From Carposina sasakii (Eukaryota; Arthropoda; Insecta; Lepidoptera; Carposinidae): a stretch of 64,000 bases of DNA. The DNA lies in contig CP053154.1 in assembly GCA_014607495.2 (NCBI GenBank), forward strand, positions 806,001 through 870,000, written 5' to 3'. This document shows, piece by piece, positions 56,045 through 64,000 of the stretch (the first letter of the stretch is position 1; every line of letters begins with the position of its first letter). The position numbers and the translations under genes are program-made. The notes below the pieces were generated by a model that did no database searches, was not told the DNA's origin, and saw only the letters and a program-made list of their open reading frames with translations.

Positions 56045-56673
56045 TAAAGCTGTAACAAACCGTATGTATTCGTTACTGAGTAACGGGTACTGCATCAAGT
56101 AGCGAGTAACGAAACGTTACCCAGGAATTTGTCTCGTTACTCGCATGTTTCGTATCATTGTATCATGGGTATTTTTCGTATAATACTCGTACACTGTTTC
56201 GGATCGCAAGTGGTGTATTGATACGTTTGTTTTTGATCGTATGTTCTACCAATGCGCGTGATGCGGTTCATTTAAATAATTTAAATCGCAAAACAAAGAA
56301 CGGAGGTTAAGTTTGTTTAAAGTACTTATATATTTTTTTTAAATCGACAAAGTTTTTTACTGTTTTGTACTATTATTTGTAATATAATTTAAGTTTGTGG
56401 TTAAAATTTTCTAAATAGTAAATCCATTGCAAATTTGGTATATTACGTCGACAGTTCACGTCGACTCGTTACCATACTACATACTATAGTTACTATAATA
56501 TGTAGTATGGTAACTACTACATATTATAGTAACTATAGTATGTAAAACTATATTATGCGGTATCAGAAGTAACGAGTACGGTAACGATACGATAGTAACG
56601 AGTACTCATGGTCAAAGTAACGAATACATACGGGTATGCTTTTATTCGTTACTTTTACACCTCTACATATCTC
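56037..56673. mobile_element. hAT-type element with 8-bp target duplication
   Basis: A 621-bp element (56045-56665) is flanked by CATATCTC at 56037-56044 and 56666-56673. The ends are TAAAGCTGTAAC and the complement of TAGAGGTGTAAAAG, of hAT type. A further inverted pair, CCGTATGTATTCGTTACT, lies just inside. The centre (56467-56548) has nested palindromes built on CATACTACATA / TATGTAGTATG. No transposase. The single-copy target is seen in copy B at about 58955-58962. Confidence 0.85.
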
Positions 56674-57213
56674 TTTATCGTGTTCACTAACACCTTCTTT
56701 TGTAACGTTATCCAATAGATTTTTTTGTTTTAATTCACAGAATATTATAAACTATTATTCTAAAAACTCTCGTTGTAGCGAAATTACAAAATAGTCTTAC
56801 CAAGAGTCTAACTAACTATATCATATTCTAAAATTTATTTACGTTAATATTTAGACTCTTGAGCGTGTTAAAGATATACAACCATACACTCGAATAACCT
56901 TAATATTTCTATCGAGGGTTCTACACCCTCCACTGACCCTCGGATCTGCCGACTCATGATCACGAACACAAGCCCCTACCATTATTCCTATTGTCAGACT
57001 ATCTGAAGGGTAAAGTTTATGTTGTTTCTATCTTGATCAAGTTTTAGGTAAAGGTAACAACTTTATCTTTGGCCATTGATAAAATCAACACTAGATGAAG
57101 TTGTCGTTGCCCAAAGAATAATTTCACTAAAATAACAATGACAAAATTTGAATAATATTTTGAACAAATAATATTTATTTAGGTACTTCTCTCAAATCAA
57201 CAAATTGTCCATT

Positions 57214-57275
57214 AAGATCGGCCCTTTAAAAAGCAAAATATTAGTATACTAATATTTTGTTTTTAAAGGGCCGAT
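57214..57275. repeat. Near-perfect palindrome unique to copy B
   Basis: GATCGGCCCTTTAAAAA...AATATTAGTATACTAATATT...TTTTTAAAGGGCCGA: a ~30-bp stem with almost no loop, centred near 57243. It overlaps the left end of the 57268-57352 MITE and includes an inverted copy of that end. Confidence 0.8.
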
Positions 57276-57621
57276 TTTTCCAAACGTCAGATAGCCTATC
57301 ATTAACTTTATTCTTCTGATAGGCTATTTGACATTTGGAAAAATTAGCCCTTATTTATCTAAATGTTGAACTAGCCTTATTGTGACTTAAAATTTAACGT
57401 CTTATATAAAATTTTCGTACATATGTATATATTGTAAGATTGATAATAAATTTTGTTATATTAATCCGTAAAAATAATGAACATCAAAACATTTAAAAAA
57501 CTTAAATATGACAATATATAACTCGTGGGTCTTGCAATTATTAAACCTCTAATTAAAATTTACATAAGCAGTAATCTATGAAAATTACATACCATTGTTG
57601 CGAAATTAATACAATAACGTT

Positions 57622-58368
57622 TTATTTTAATAACATACCATTGTCAGAGACATACACTGAACCAGTTATACTCCTAGCCTTGTCACTCGCCACAAATGCA
57701 ATCAAATCAGCGATTTCTTCCGATTCTCCTATTCTATCTAGAGGTGTGTCTATTTTCACACCCTTGAATAAATCACTGTTCATATTAGCAATAAAATCTG
57801 TTGCCACTGGACCTGGACTGATCACGTTTACTCTTACTCCCTTAGGTGCCAATTCTGCGGCTGCTCCTCTTGAGAAATGGTCTAATGCCGCTTTTGATGT
57901 ACAGTAAGCATTCAATCCGGGGAATGAATTTTTTTGAGCAGCAACACTAGACACATTAATGATATTACCTTTAGTTTCAACTAAGTAAGGTGCTGCAAGA
58001 GTTGTAAGGTTAATAACAGCACGGACATTTGTCGCCATAATTTCATCATACGCTTCCAATATACTGCCTCCTAGAATACTTCCCTCTCTTCCAAAACCAG
58101 CGTTATTAACTAAAATATCTAATTTTCCAAACGCGGCAATCGTTTCCTTGATTATTCTCTTAGCTTCTTCATCTTTAGATATATCAGCATTAATAACAAG
58201 AGGTTTCTTTGCAATTTTCTTGCATTCTTCAGTGACTCTGTTCAACTTGTCTTGATTCCTTCCTACTATAGCAACATTAGCTCCTTCCTTCGTAAATAGC
58301 ACGGCAGTCGCAGCTCCGATGCCGGAGCTAGCGCCGGTGATTAGTACAACTTTATTATTAAAACTCAT
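57622..58368 (-). CDS. Classical short-chain dehydrogenase/reductase, copy B
   Basis: 248 residues, intronless, with the complete SDR motif set: TGASSGIG at 11-18, NNAG at 88-91, Ser140/141, Tyr155, Lys159 and Asn114. It differs from copy A at 10 residues, all in the C-terminal two thirds (93 onward); the first 92 are identical. It keeps Gly177 in PKGVRVN and Gly93 in NNAGFG, the family-typical states, so it is the better candidate for an active enzyme. ATG 58368 is chosen as for copy A; upstream the frame only reaches a TTG. Its upstream region is likewise nearly identical to that of copy A for ~60 bases, so promoter elements are probably shared. The substrate cannot be predicted. Confidence 0.88.
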   Translation of the reverse strand: MSFNNKVVLITGASSGIGAATAVLFTKEGANVAIVGRNQDKLNRVTEECKKIAKKPLVINADISKDEEAKRIIKETIAAFGKLDILVNNAGFGREGSILGGSILEAYDEIMATNVRAVINLTTLAAPYLVETKGNIINVSSVAAQKNSFPGLNAYCTSKAALDHFSRGAAAELAPKGVRVNVISPGPVATDFIANMNSDLFKGVKIDTPLDRIGESEEIADLIAFVASDKARSITGSVYVSDNGMLLK

Positions 58369-58785
58369 TGCGGTGGCGGCAGCGTCCGAATTCAATGGTC
58401 TCTCACGATAAACTAAATGTGCCTATGGGTAAGCGTGAATATTTATATCAAACCAAACCGTTGATTTTATATAATAAACATGGTCAAGAGTATATCGCGT
58501 GAAGAAAGGTTCCGTAGACGCTTATTTAACATAATAATTGGTTTATACGAAACTTTTTCATAACGATATTTAAGAAAAGCTTTTTAGTTACCTACTCAAT
58601 ATGCTTTACATAAATTATGAGTAAAAATATATTATAATGAACGTGTCCTATAATAAAGATTTTAAGTACTTTCTGAATTCTTGTTTCAATTGTTCTAAGC
58701 CAGTGACGTGGTTCTAAGCTAAGCGTGGAATAAATTACAACCTATGAGTGTTTTGCAAAGGCGATAACCCCTAATATAAGGTCTT

Positions 58786-58955
58786 TTCAAAATTAGTGAT
58801 TATCTTTTGATATGAAACTAGGTAGGTAAAAAGAAAAAACTTTCACTATGGGACCAACTCCGAAATAGTGAAAAAAAAATCAGCTGTTTCATTTTAGTGT
58901 TTCTACCTAGTTTCGTGTCAAAAGATAAGATAATCACTAATTTTGAAAAGAGCTT
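58786..58955. mobile_element. Foldback MITE F1 in copy B
   Basis: Uninterrupted inverted arms 'aaaattagtgattatctttt' and 'agataatcactaatttt' surround 'ctttcactatgggacc' and 'aatcagctgttt'. Same family as 2998-3241. Confidence 0.75.
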
Positions 58956-59274
58956 ATATTCATAGCTCTTTATCGTGTTCACTAACAACTTCTTTTGTAA
59001 CGTTATCTAATAGATATTTTGTTTAAATTCACAGAACATTATAAACTATTATTCTAAAAACTCTCGTTGTAGCGAAATTACAAAATAGTCTAACCAAGAG
59101 TCTAACTAACTATATCATATTCTGAAATTTATTTACGTTGATATTTAGGCTCTTCAGCGTGCCAAAGATATACAAACATACTCTCGAATAACCTTAATAT
59201 TTCTATCGAGGGTTCTACACCCTCCGCTGATCCTCGGATCTGCCGACTCATGGTCACGAACACAAGCCACTACA

Positions 59275-60410
59275 GCCGCAATATGACGCCAGACCCAAGC
59301 ACCTAGCATGCAAACATAAGTACGTAGTATTAATAATTTAAACTGAAAAACCCAACTGTGTAAAAATTATGACCCATTGTCACTCTAATGACACTCTTCA
59401 AGCTCAAATACGATAAGCCATACGACCAAAGAAATATAAATACGAAGGTTCATATATACAAACATACAGTCGAAAAACATAAGTCTCCCATCTGGCGTAG
59501 TCGGGTAATAAGTTTAGAAATTTAAAAAAATGTCACATCATCCATCAGGTTGACTCAAACAGTATGATCGTGGCCTGGCCTTGGTGCTATTGCACCATAT
59601 TGTATAACGAGTAGCAACTGACCGTTATCTATACAACTCATGTTTGTGTTAATAATGTACGTTGAAATTTTTTGCATAATATTACGTAATCATCGGAAAA
59701 TTAATACCCCTACAGAGATACATATAACTGCCTATAAATAATTCTTGTAAATTGCACATAAAATAAAAATAAGGTAAATTCTAATTTTAAAATTACGCAG
59801 CGGATTTGGACGCGGCCATTTAAATAGTTAGTGTGATTCAAGAGGAATGTTTATCAATATAATAGCGAGATCGGTCCAGCTTCGGTAATGTGAAATTCCC
59901 GTTTACGCGGACGAAGACTTGGGCGCCAGTGTAACATACGAGTAAGTACTTCTGCGTCCAGAGTAAATAATATTGTTGTTATTATCTGGTATGGTTTCTT
60001 ATGTTAGCCTACAAAGCTACAGAAAAATTACTGAGAGTTTCTCTTTATACAAGGAAGTAGAGGCACCCATTCAGTTTTCTGGTGTTTCGGACCACAAGTT
60101 TCTTACCCCACACGGTGGAGTGGATAAAAAGATGATTATTTTAAAAAATTGTATCAATCGCTTCTTATGAACTGTATTTGTAAAAATAAATATGTAATTT
60201 TGTGGGTAAATTAATGAGCTATTTGCATTGTGTTTTGCTTAACACAACCCGTTTGTATGTTCATAGGTATAGGTACCACGGTATCACGTGTGTGTACAGT
60301 CTGTAGTAAACTGTTTATTTACTAGTACCGAATTTATTGCAAACATGTTGTAGAAGAAGGTCGAATATTTTACATGATAATCTATTATCACTCAAGCGGT
60401 ACTTAACCAA
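59275..60410. other. R3 relic then no identified gene
   Basis: 59275-59320 continues the R3-type repeat ('agacccaagcacctagcatg'). A worn RTE-tail fragment is at 59900-59930 ('cgcggacgaagacttgggcg'). Nothing else is supported. Confidence 0.35.
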
Positions 60411-60688
60411 ATGGCTAACCAGAACCGGGAAACAACCAGCAAGCAGCAGACCACCAGCCGATAGACGGACGACATCACCATGGTGATGGATTGGCTAATG
60501 CATTATCGCCGGAGGACAGTATGCTTGCCGCTTGGATGGAGTATAAGGTAGATCTAAACCCAACGATGGGAAAAGGTGGTCTGATTGATGATAATAATAA
60601 TCAACCTACCACTAACATTATTTTCCTGGATTTAAACCTTTCGCTGACAGGTCATCGCGCCAATCCTATCGTCAAAAAAGAACATTAA
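60411..60688 (+). CDS. Short orphan ORF 1 (possibly frameshifted)
   Basis: Two overlapping frames. An ATG at 60411 gives MANQNRETTSKQQTTSR and stops at 60464. An overlapping frame open from 60419 to 60688 contains PIDGRHHHGDGLANALSPED, MLAAWMEYKVDLNP and an Asn/Asp-rich stretch, and has no good start of its own. One indel near 60420-60460 would join them, so this may be a broken gene. The product would be hydrophilic and Gln/Asn-rich at the start, with no signal or membrane segment. I recognise no family. It is followed 42 bases later by a second short ORF on the same strand. The arrangement could be a relic of a compact, perhaps viral or retroelement, coding region, but that is speculation. 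Confidence 0.3.
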
Positions 60689-60730
60689 ATATTAACATTG
60701 TGATTTACAATATGCCGAATAAAAAATAAA

Positions 60731-60991
60731 ATGGGAAAGGGAATAACAATCAGCATTGAATACGCACCTGGGCCATGCTTTTGTGGTAACCTCAATAAAT
60801 CGAGACGCAAGAAAACAGTTAAACCCAATGGGCTAAAAGATATATGCGAGGAAAAAACGCATATTTTACTATTCGGCCGATTGCAGGAGATACCCGATGT
60901 CCCGGATAGATTTAGGGATGCGCGTTTATCTTACATAGGTTATGGGTGTTCGTATACATTTGATAGTTTCTTTTGTCTAATTAAATTGTGA
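60731..60991 (+). CDS. Short orphan ORF 2, 86 residues
   Basis: Starts at ATG 60731 in an A-rich context. The sequence looks protein-like rather than random: it has an Ile/Tyr-rich opening (ITISIEYAPG), a CFCG pair, a basic patch (KSRRKKTVK), then THILLFGRLQEIPDVPDRF and a hydrophobic end (YTFDSFFCLIKL). No known family is recognised. Codon use is less AT-biased than in chance frames nearby. It lies downstream of orphan ORF 1 on the same strand and ~440 bases upstream of the third SDR. It may be a real small gene, a fragment of a larger one, or captured foreign sequence. Confidence 0.35.
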   Translation: MGKGITISIEYAPGPCFCGNLNKSRRKKTVKPNGLKDICEEKTHILLFGRLQEIPDVPDRFRDARLSYIGYGCSYTFDSFFCLIKL

Positions 60992-61426
60992 AATTGTGAA
61001 ATGTAATCAAATTAATATGTAGTAATTATTTTTAGATACTCTATAACTAAGTACAACTTTATATAAGTATTAGTCTTTGAAGTGACGTCCGATGCAGTAA
61101 AGTGCGATTAGAGTACCAGCCGGGCTAGCACGACCACGATAAGTAGATATAAGATAATAGGATTTCGTATCGTATCTATACCAACATAATTATCGATTTC
61201 GCGAACATGACCAATGGAACGACACGTTACGTTAAGATTTATCCCGTGCTTTAATACGATAAGGCGCGAGATATAGAGATATTTTGGACAAATAAATGAA
61301 TTATTAAATACTGTTGATGTTTTGTTTTCAATGGAGCGATAACCTACCTATACATACTGAGCATATATAAAAGATAAACAGCCACAACCTTTTATATATC
61401 ATGCGAGCTCACAGAAGCTAGACGCA
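60992..61426 (+). promoter_or_regulatory. Upstream region of the third SDR copy
   Basis: AT-rich. A TATA-like ATATATAAAAGA at about 61363-61375 lies ~55 bases before the SDR start codon region, followed by 'tttatatatcatgcgagc'. No repeat recognised. Confidence 0.35.
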
Positions 61427-62182
61427 ATGAGTTTTAAAAATAAAGTTGTACTTATTACCGGTGCCAGCTCAGGTATTGGAGCTGCAACTGCCATACAATT
61501 TACTAAAGAAGGAGCTCATGTTGCTATGGTAGGACGAAATGAAGTAAATTTAAATAACGTTGCAAAACAATGATAAGAAGCAGGAAATAAGCCTCTCGTG
61601 ATAAAAGCTGATGTATCCAAAGACGCCAAAAGATTTATTAAAGAAACTATTACAATATTTGGAAAATTGGATGTTTTAGTTAACAACGCGGGTTTTGGGA
61701 GAACCGGAAGTATTTTAACTGGAAACCTACTGGAGTCTTATGACGAAATCATGTCTACAAATGTACGTGCTGTTATCAATCTAACAATCATTGCGGCACC
61801 TTACTTACTTGAAACAAAGGGGAATATAATCAATATATCGAGTATTGCTGCATCAAGGACCCCAATTGTACCCCAATTCACTGCTTATGGATTGTCTAAG
61901 GCGGCGTTGGATTATTTTTCACAAGCTGCAGCTTTAGAACTTGCGCCAAAAGGTGTAAGGGTTAACGTTGTAAGTCCTGGCCCAGTGGACACAAATTTCC
62001 GTGTAAACATTAACGATTCCGAAATATTTAATGGGGTTAAGTTTGAATTACCAATGGGAAAAGGAGGAGTACCTGATGAAGTTGCAGATATAATCATATT
62101 CGTTGCTAGTGACAGAGCTAGAAGCATGACTGGTGCAATTAACCTTTCTGATAATGGTTGTTTGCTAACATTTCCCAAATAA
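61427..62182 (+). pseudogene. Short-chain dehydrogenase/reductase, third copy with two in-frame stops
   Basis: From ATG 61427 the frame matches copies A and B (MSFKNKVVLITGASSGIGAA) but has TGA and TAA at adjacent codons 49-50 (61571-61576). The homologous frame then continues to the normal end at 62182. Relative to A and B, two codons are also missing after SKD (in-frame). Downstream, NNAG, ISSIAA and YGLSK (catalytic Tyr and Lys) are intact, so the disabling change seems recent or the protein is made by unusual means. No ATG lies near the start of the second part (the open stretch begins at GTG 61598), so a shortened protein without the cofactor loop would be needed. A sequencing error cannot be excluded, although two stops would need at least two base changes. 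Plus strand, opposite to A and B. Confidence 0.75.
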
Positions 62183-62615
62183 TTAATTTTTTAATGCAGT
62201 TATTACTAGTATCGTGTTAATTTATGTGTGATAGTATTAAGATCTCACCAAAAACATAAATGTGAAATGAGAGCCAAGTTCCAACGACCAAAAAAGTGTG
62301 TTCTCTTAAATGGGTGCCAAGTTTAATGGTCAGTCCTGAATTTTTTTTGTAACAACATACAATATACAAGTGAAACCCCTCCGGTTTAATGGCACCCTGA
62401 ACCTAATTGTAATTCTTTAAAAAAATGAAAAAAATATATATATAATTTATTCTTATAACTTAAGATAATATATTGCAGCCTATAACTACTCCAGTAGCGC
62501 CATCTAGTTTGCCATGTAGTAGTTAATTTTGTATTGGGTGTTCCTAATAGAATCAAGTGAAAAATATATTAGAATGATAAAAATATACCAGTTTCAGATT
62601 TTTTCCTTTATATTC
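62183..62615. other. No feature seen
   Basis: AT-rich 3' flank of the SDR copy. Candidate AATAAA-type signals are present, but nothing further is supported. Confidence 0.4.
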
Positions 62616-62752
62616 ACCTAATCGGTCACCAACCTGTCTGCCCAGCGAGGTGACTATAGGCAAATACCCCTCATGGCAGCCTTGTGGCGTGCCCTGGGGG
62701 AGGCCTACGTCCAGCAGTGGACTGCAATAGGCTGTTGATGATGATGATGGTT
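62616..62752 (-). repeat. 'cagtccactg' repeat, reverse copy
   Basis: 'gtcaccaacctgtctgcccagcgaggtgac', 'ccctggggga' and 'cgtccagcagtggactgcaatagg', ending in GATGATGATG microsatellite: the complement of the 13999 family. Confidence 0.7.
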
Positions 62753-62783
62753 CACCTAATTACCAAATATCTGTATTCACAAT

Positions 62784-62915
62784 GGGTGCGCCCACCACCG
62801 GGCCCCACACCCTCCACTGACCCTCGGATCTGATAACTCATAACTGCGACAACAGGCACTTGCACTAACTACAATCGCCACGAGAAACCAGACCCGAGCA
62901 CCTAGCATGCAAGAC
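62784..62915 (-). repeat. R3 repeat, reverse copy
   Basis: 'gtgcgcccaccaccgggccc', 'cctccactgaccctcggatctg' and 'gaaaccagacccgagcacctagcatg' are the complement of 22195-22310. Confidence 0.7.
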
Positions 62916-63157
62916 AATACATTGCACTATTCCGAAATCAAAAACTAGATTAATAATCTACATATGTTTCGCCAACAACCGTTGCATCCTCAGGATTATA
63001 GAAATTAGTAAACCACTAATTATTATGAAACTCAAAACCCAACACATTACCTACACAGAATTAACTACCCTCTAGGTACTAAGTATTAAAAAATATATAA
63101 ATAATTACCCACCATTATTTATATTTAAAATAAATAGATACTATTTGTGCACACAAA
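62916..63157. other. No gene identified
   Basis: AT-rich; no feature. Confidence 0.35.
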
Positions 63158-63242
63158 CCAAAAAGTATTGGGTGAATTTGTTAAATTTTAATGAAAAAAT
63201 TCAATTCATTAAAATTTAACTAATTCACCCAATACTATTTGG
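63158..63242. repeat. 85-bp inverted repeat (small MITE)
   Basis: Arms of about 37 bp (CCAAAAAGTATTGGGTGAAT ... and its complement) with few mismatches around an ~11-base loop. 'gcatcctcaggatt' lies ~170 bp to the left and 'gcatcctgaggatt' directly to the right, which may be parts of a larger repeat. Confidence 0.7.
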
Positions 63243-64000
63243 TGGCATCCTGAGGATTGATGTTGTGACTTCCCTGCATCCTTCTTAACAGAGACGTGAC
63301 TTTTTTCCAAATAACACAACATAAGCCATATAGAGGAAATAGCAGTAGATAGCATTTGTTATTAAAAATGTATAATGTCGGGTATAATTAATTATATACT
63401 TTAACAATAATAAATACTTCCTACAATCTTATGAGCGGTAAGGGATACTTTAATGTTTTGACTAAAACATCAAGTAAATTTTATAACACTATGGCACCTC
63501 TAATTTTGTGACCCTAAACTAACAATAAAATTTATAATAGTTCAAGGAGTGCCCCTGTTTAGAATAGTTGGCGTCCCCTGCAATGCTAATGCCTTAATAG
63601 CGACCTGTGTCTATGTCGTTTGACATATTCATTGCTTACCAACCGTCGGCAGCGGGTATATAATTTATTGTTTTAATTAATTTACATTATACGACAGTAT
63701 AGTTTTGGGTATTGTTTTATAGAGTTAGGTACTGAAATGTAATTATCGGGTGATAAATTAAAGTTTGTGTTGATACGGGTCTTCACTAAAATAAATAAGC
63801 TACATCTCTTTCCGTTTATAAATGTTCAAAGAGCGAGTGATAGACCACGTAAATGTAGAACGTAAGCAATGATGCTATTTCACTACAGTTTATTATAAAA
63901 ATAAGTTTCTGGAAAGACATACAAGTAAGGGTTTAGCGTGGTAGCGTGGTAGATACTATACAGTAAAAAATAAATATCATAACCATGCAACATAATATAA
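63243..64000. other. No feature seen
   Basis: AT-rich end of the window with no supported gene or repeat. Confidence 0.35.

Larger units (their letters stand above)
52784..56980. repeat. Segmental duplication, copy A
   Basis: It aligns from 'ttcctattgtca' to 'cacgaacacaagcc' with copy B (56985-59274). Copy A is ~1.9 kb longer; three insertions absent from copy B (54357-55031, 55365-55969, and 56045-56665 plus its 8-bp duplication) account for almost exactly that difference. Each copy carries one SDR gene. The junction of the two copies is abrupt at about 56980-56985, so they are in direct tandem. Confidence 0.85.
56985..59274. repeat. Segmental duplication, copy B
   Basis: The ~2.3-kb ancestral-length copy, from 'ttcctattgtcagactatctgaagg' to 'cacgaacacaagccactac'. 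It differs from copy A by scattered substitutions in the flanks and by a palindrome at 57214-57275 that copy A lacks. It has none of the three large insertions of copy A. Confidence 0.85.

Overview
The window looks like an insect, almost certainly lepidopteran, nuclear genome. It is AT-rich, its few genes are small and widely spaced, and much of the rest is built from dispersed repeat families that I recognise from moths and butterflies: an RTE-like retroposon tail with a 'GTGGACGCCCGCGAC' end, a retroposon ending in ATGT microsatellite, a tRNA-derived SINE, and many MITEs. There are no rRNA genes, convincing tRNA genes, CRISPR arrays or operons. The species cannot be fixed from the sequence alone.

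Layout. 0-24.3 kb holds no convincing host gene. It contains a 5'-truncated non-LTR retrotransposon end (1.37-1.93 kb), hAT-, Tc1- and foldback-type MITEs, SINE and LINE tails, a ~1 kb composite repeat with hairpin ends (15.4-16.4 kb) and a dense nest of MITEs (18.3-21.2 kb). 24.37-31.41 kb is an apparently complete autonomous Helitron. It has four identical 276-bp tandem units at its left end, a duplicated N-terminal exon, and a 1495-residue Rep/helicase once an 84-bp intron is removed. 31.58-32.58 kb is a piggyBac-like element flanked by TTAA, reduced to a relic joining the two ends of the transposase. 32.9-42.0 kb is again repeat-dominated, with an RTE-clade LINE end at 34.5 kb and a very short relic of a non-LTR element at 41.26 kb. 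42.31-48.48 kb is a full-length, very young BEL/Pao LTR retrotransposon: 203-bp LTRs differing at one base, a 4-bp target duplication and one intact 1740-residue Gag-Pol frame, inserted into an older retroposon tail.

52.8-59.3 kb is a tandem segmental duplication. Each copy carries a nearly identical, intronless classical short-chain dehydrogenase/reductase (SDR) gene on the minus strand. The first copy has gained three later insertions (a LINE end, a palindrome-ended element and a hAT-type element), and the second copy preserves the empty site for each. A third, divergent SDR copy on the plus strand (61.4-62.2 kb) has two adjacent in-frame stops. Between them (60.4-61.0 kb) lies a pair of short ORFs of unknown origin. 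The only likely host genes are therefore the SDR cluster, probably cytosolic NADP(H)-dependent oxidoreductases. Everything else I can name is mobile DNA.

The most notable items are the Helitron architecture (tandem left end, duplicated exon giving an upstream ORF, spliced transposase), the SDR duplication as a natural before/after record of three insertions, the repeated polypurine-like motif in the BEL 3' region, the piggyBac deletion derivative, and the orphan ORF pair beside the SDR cluster.
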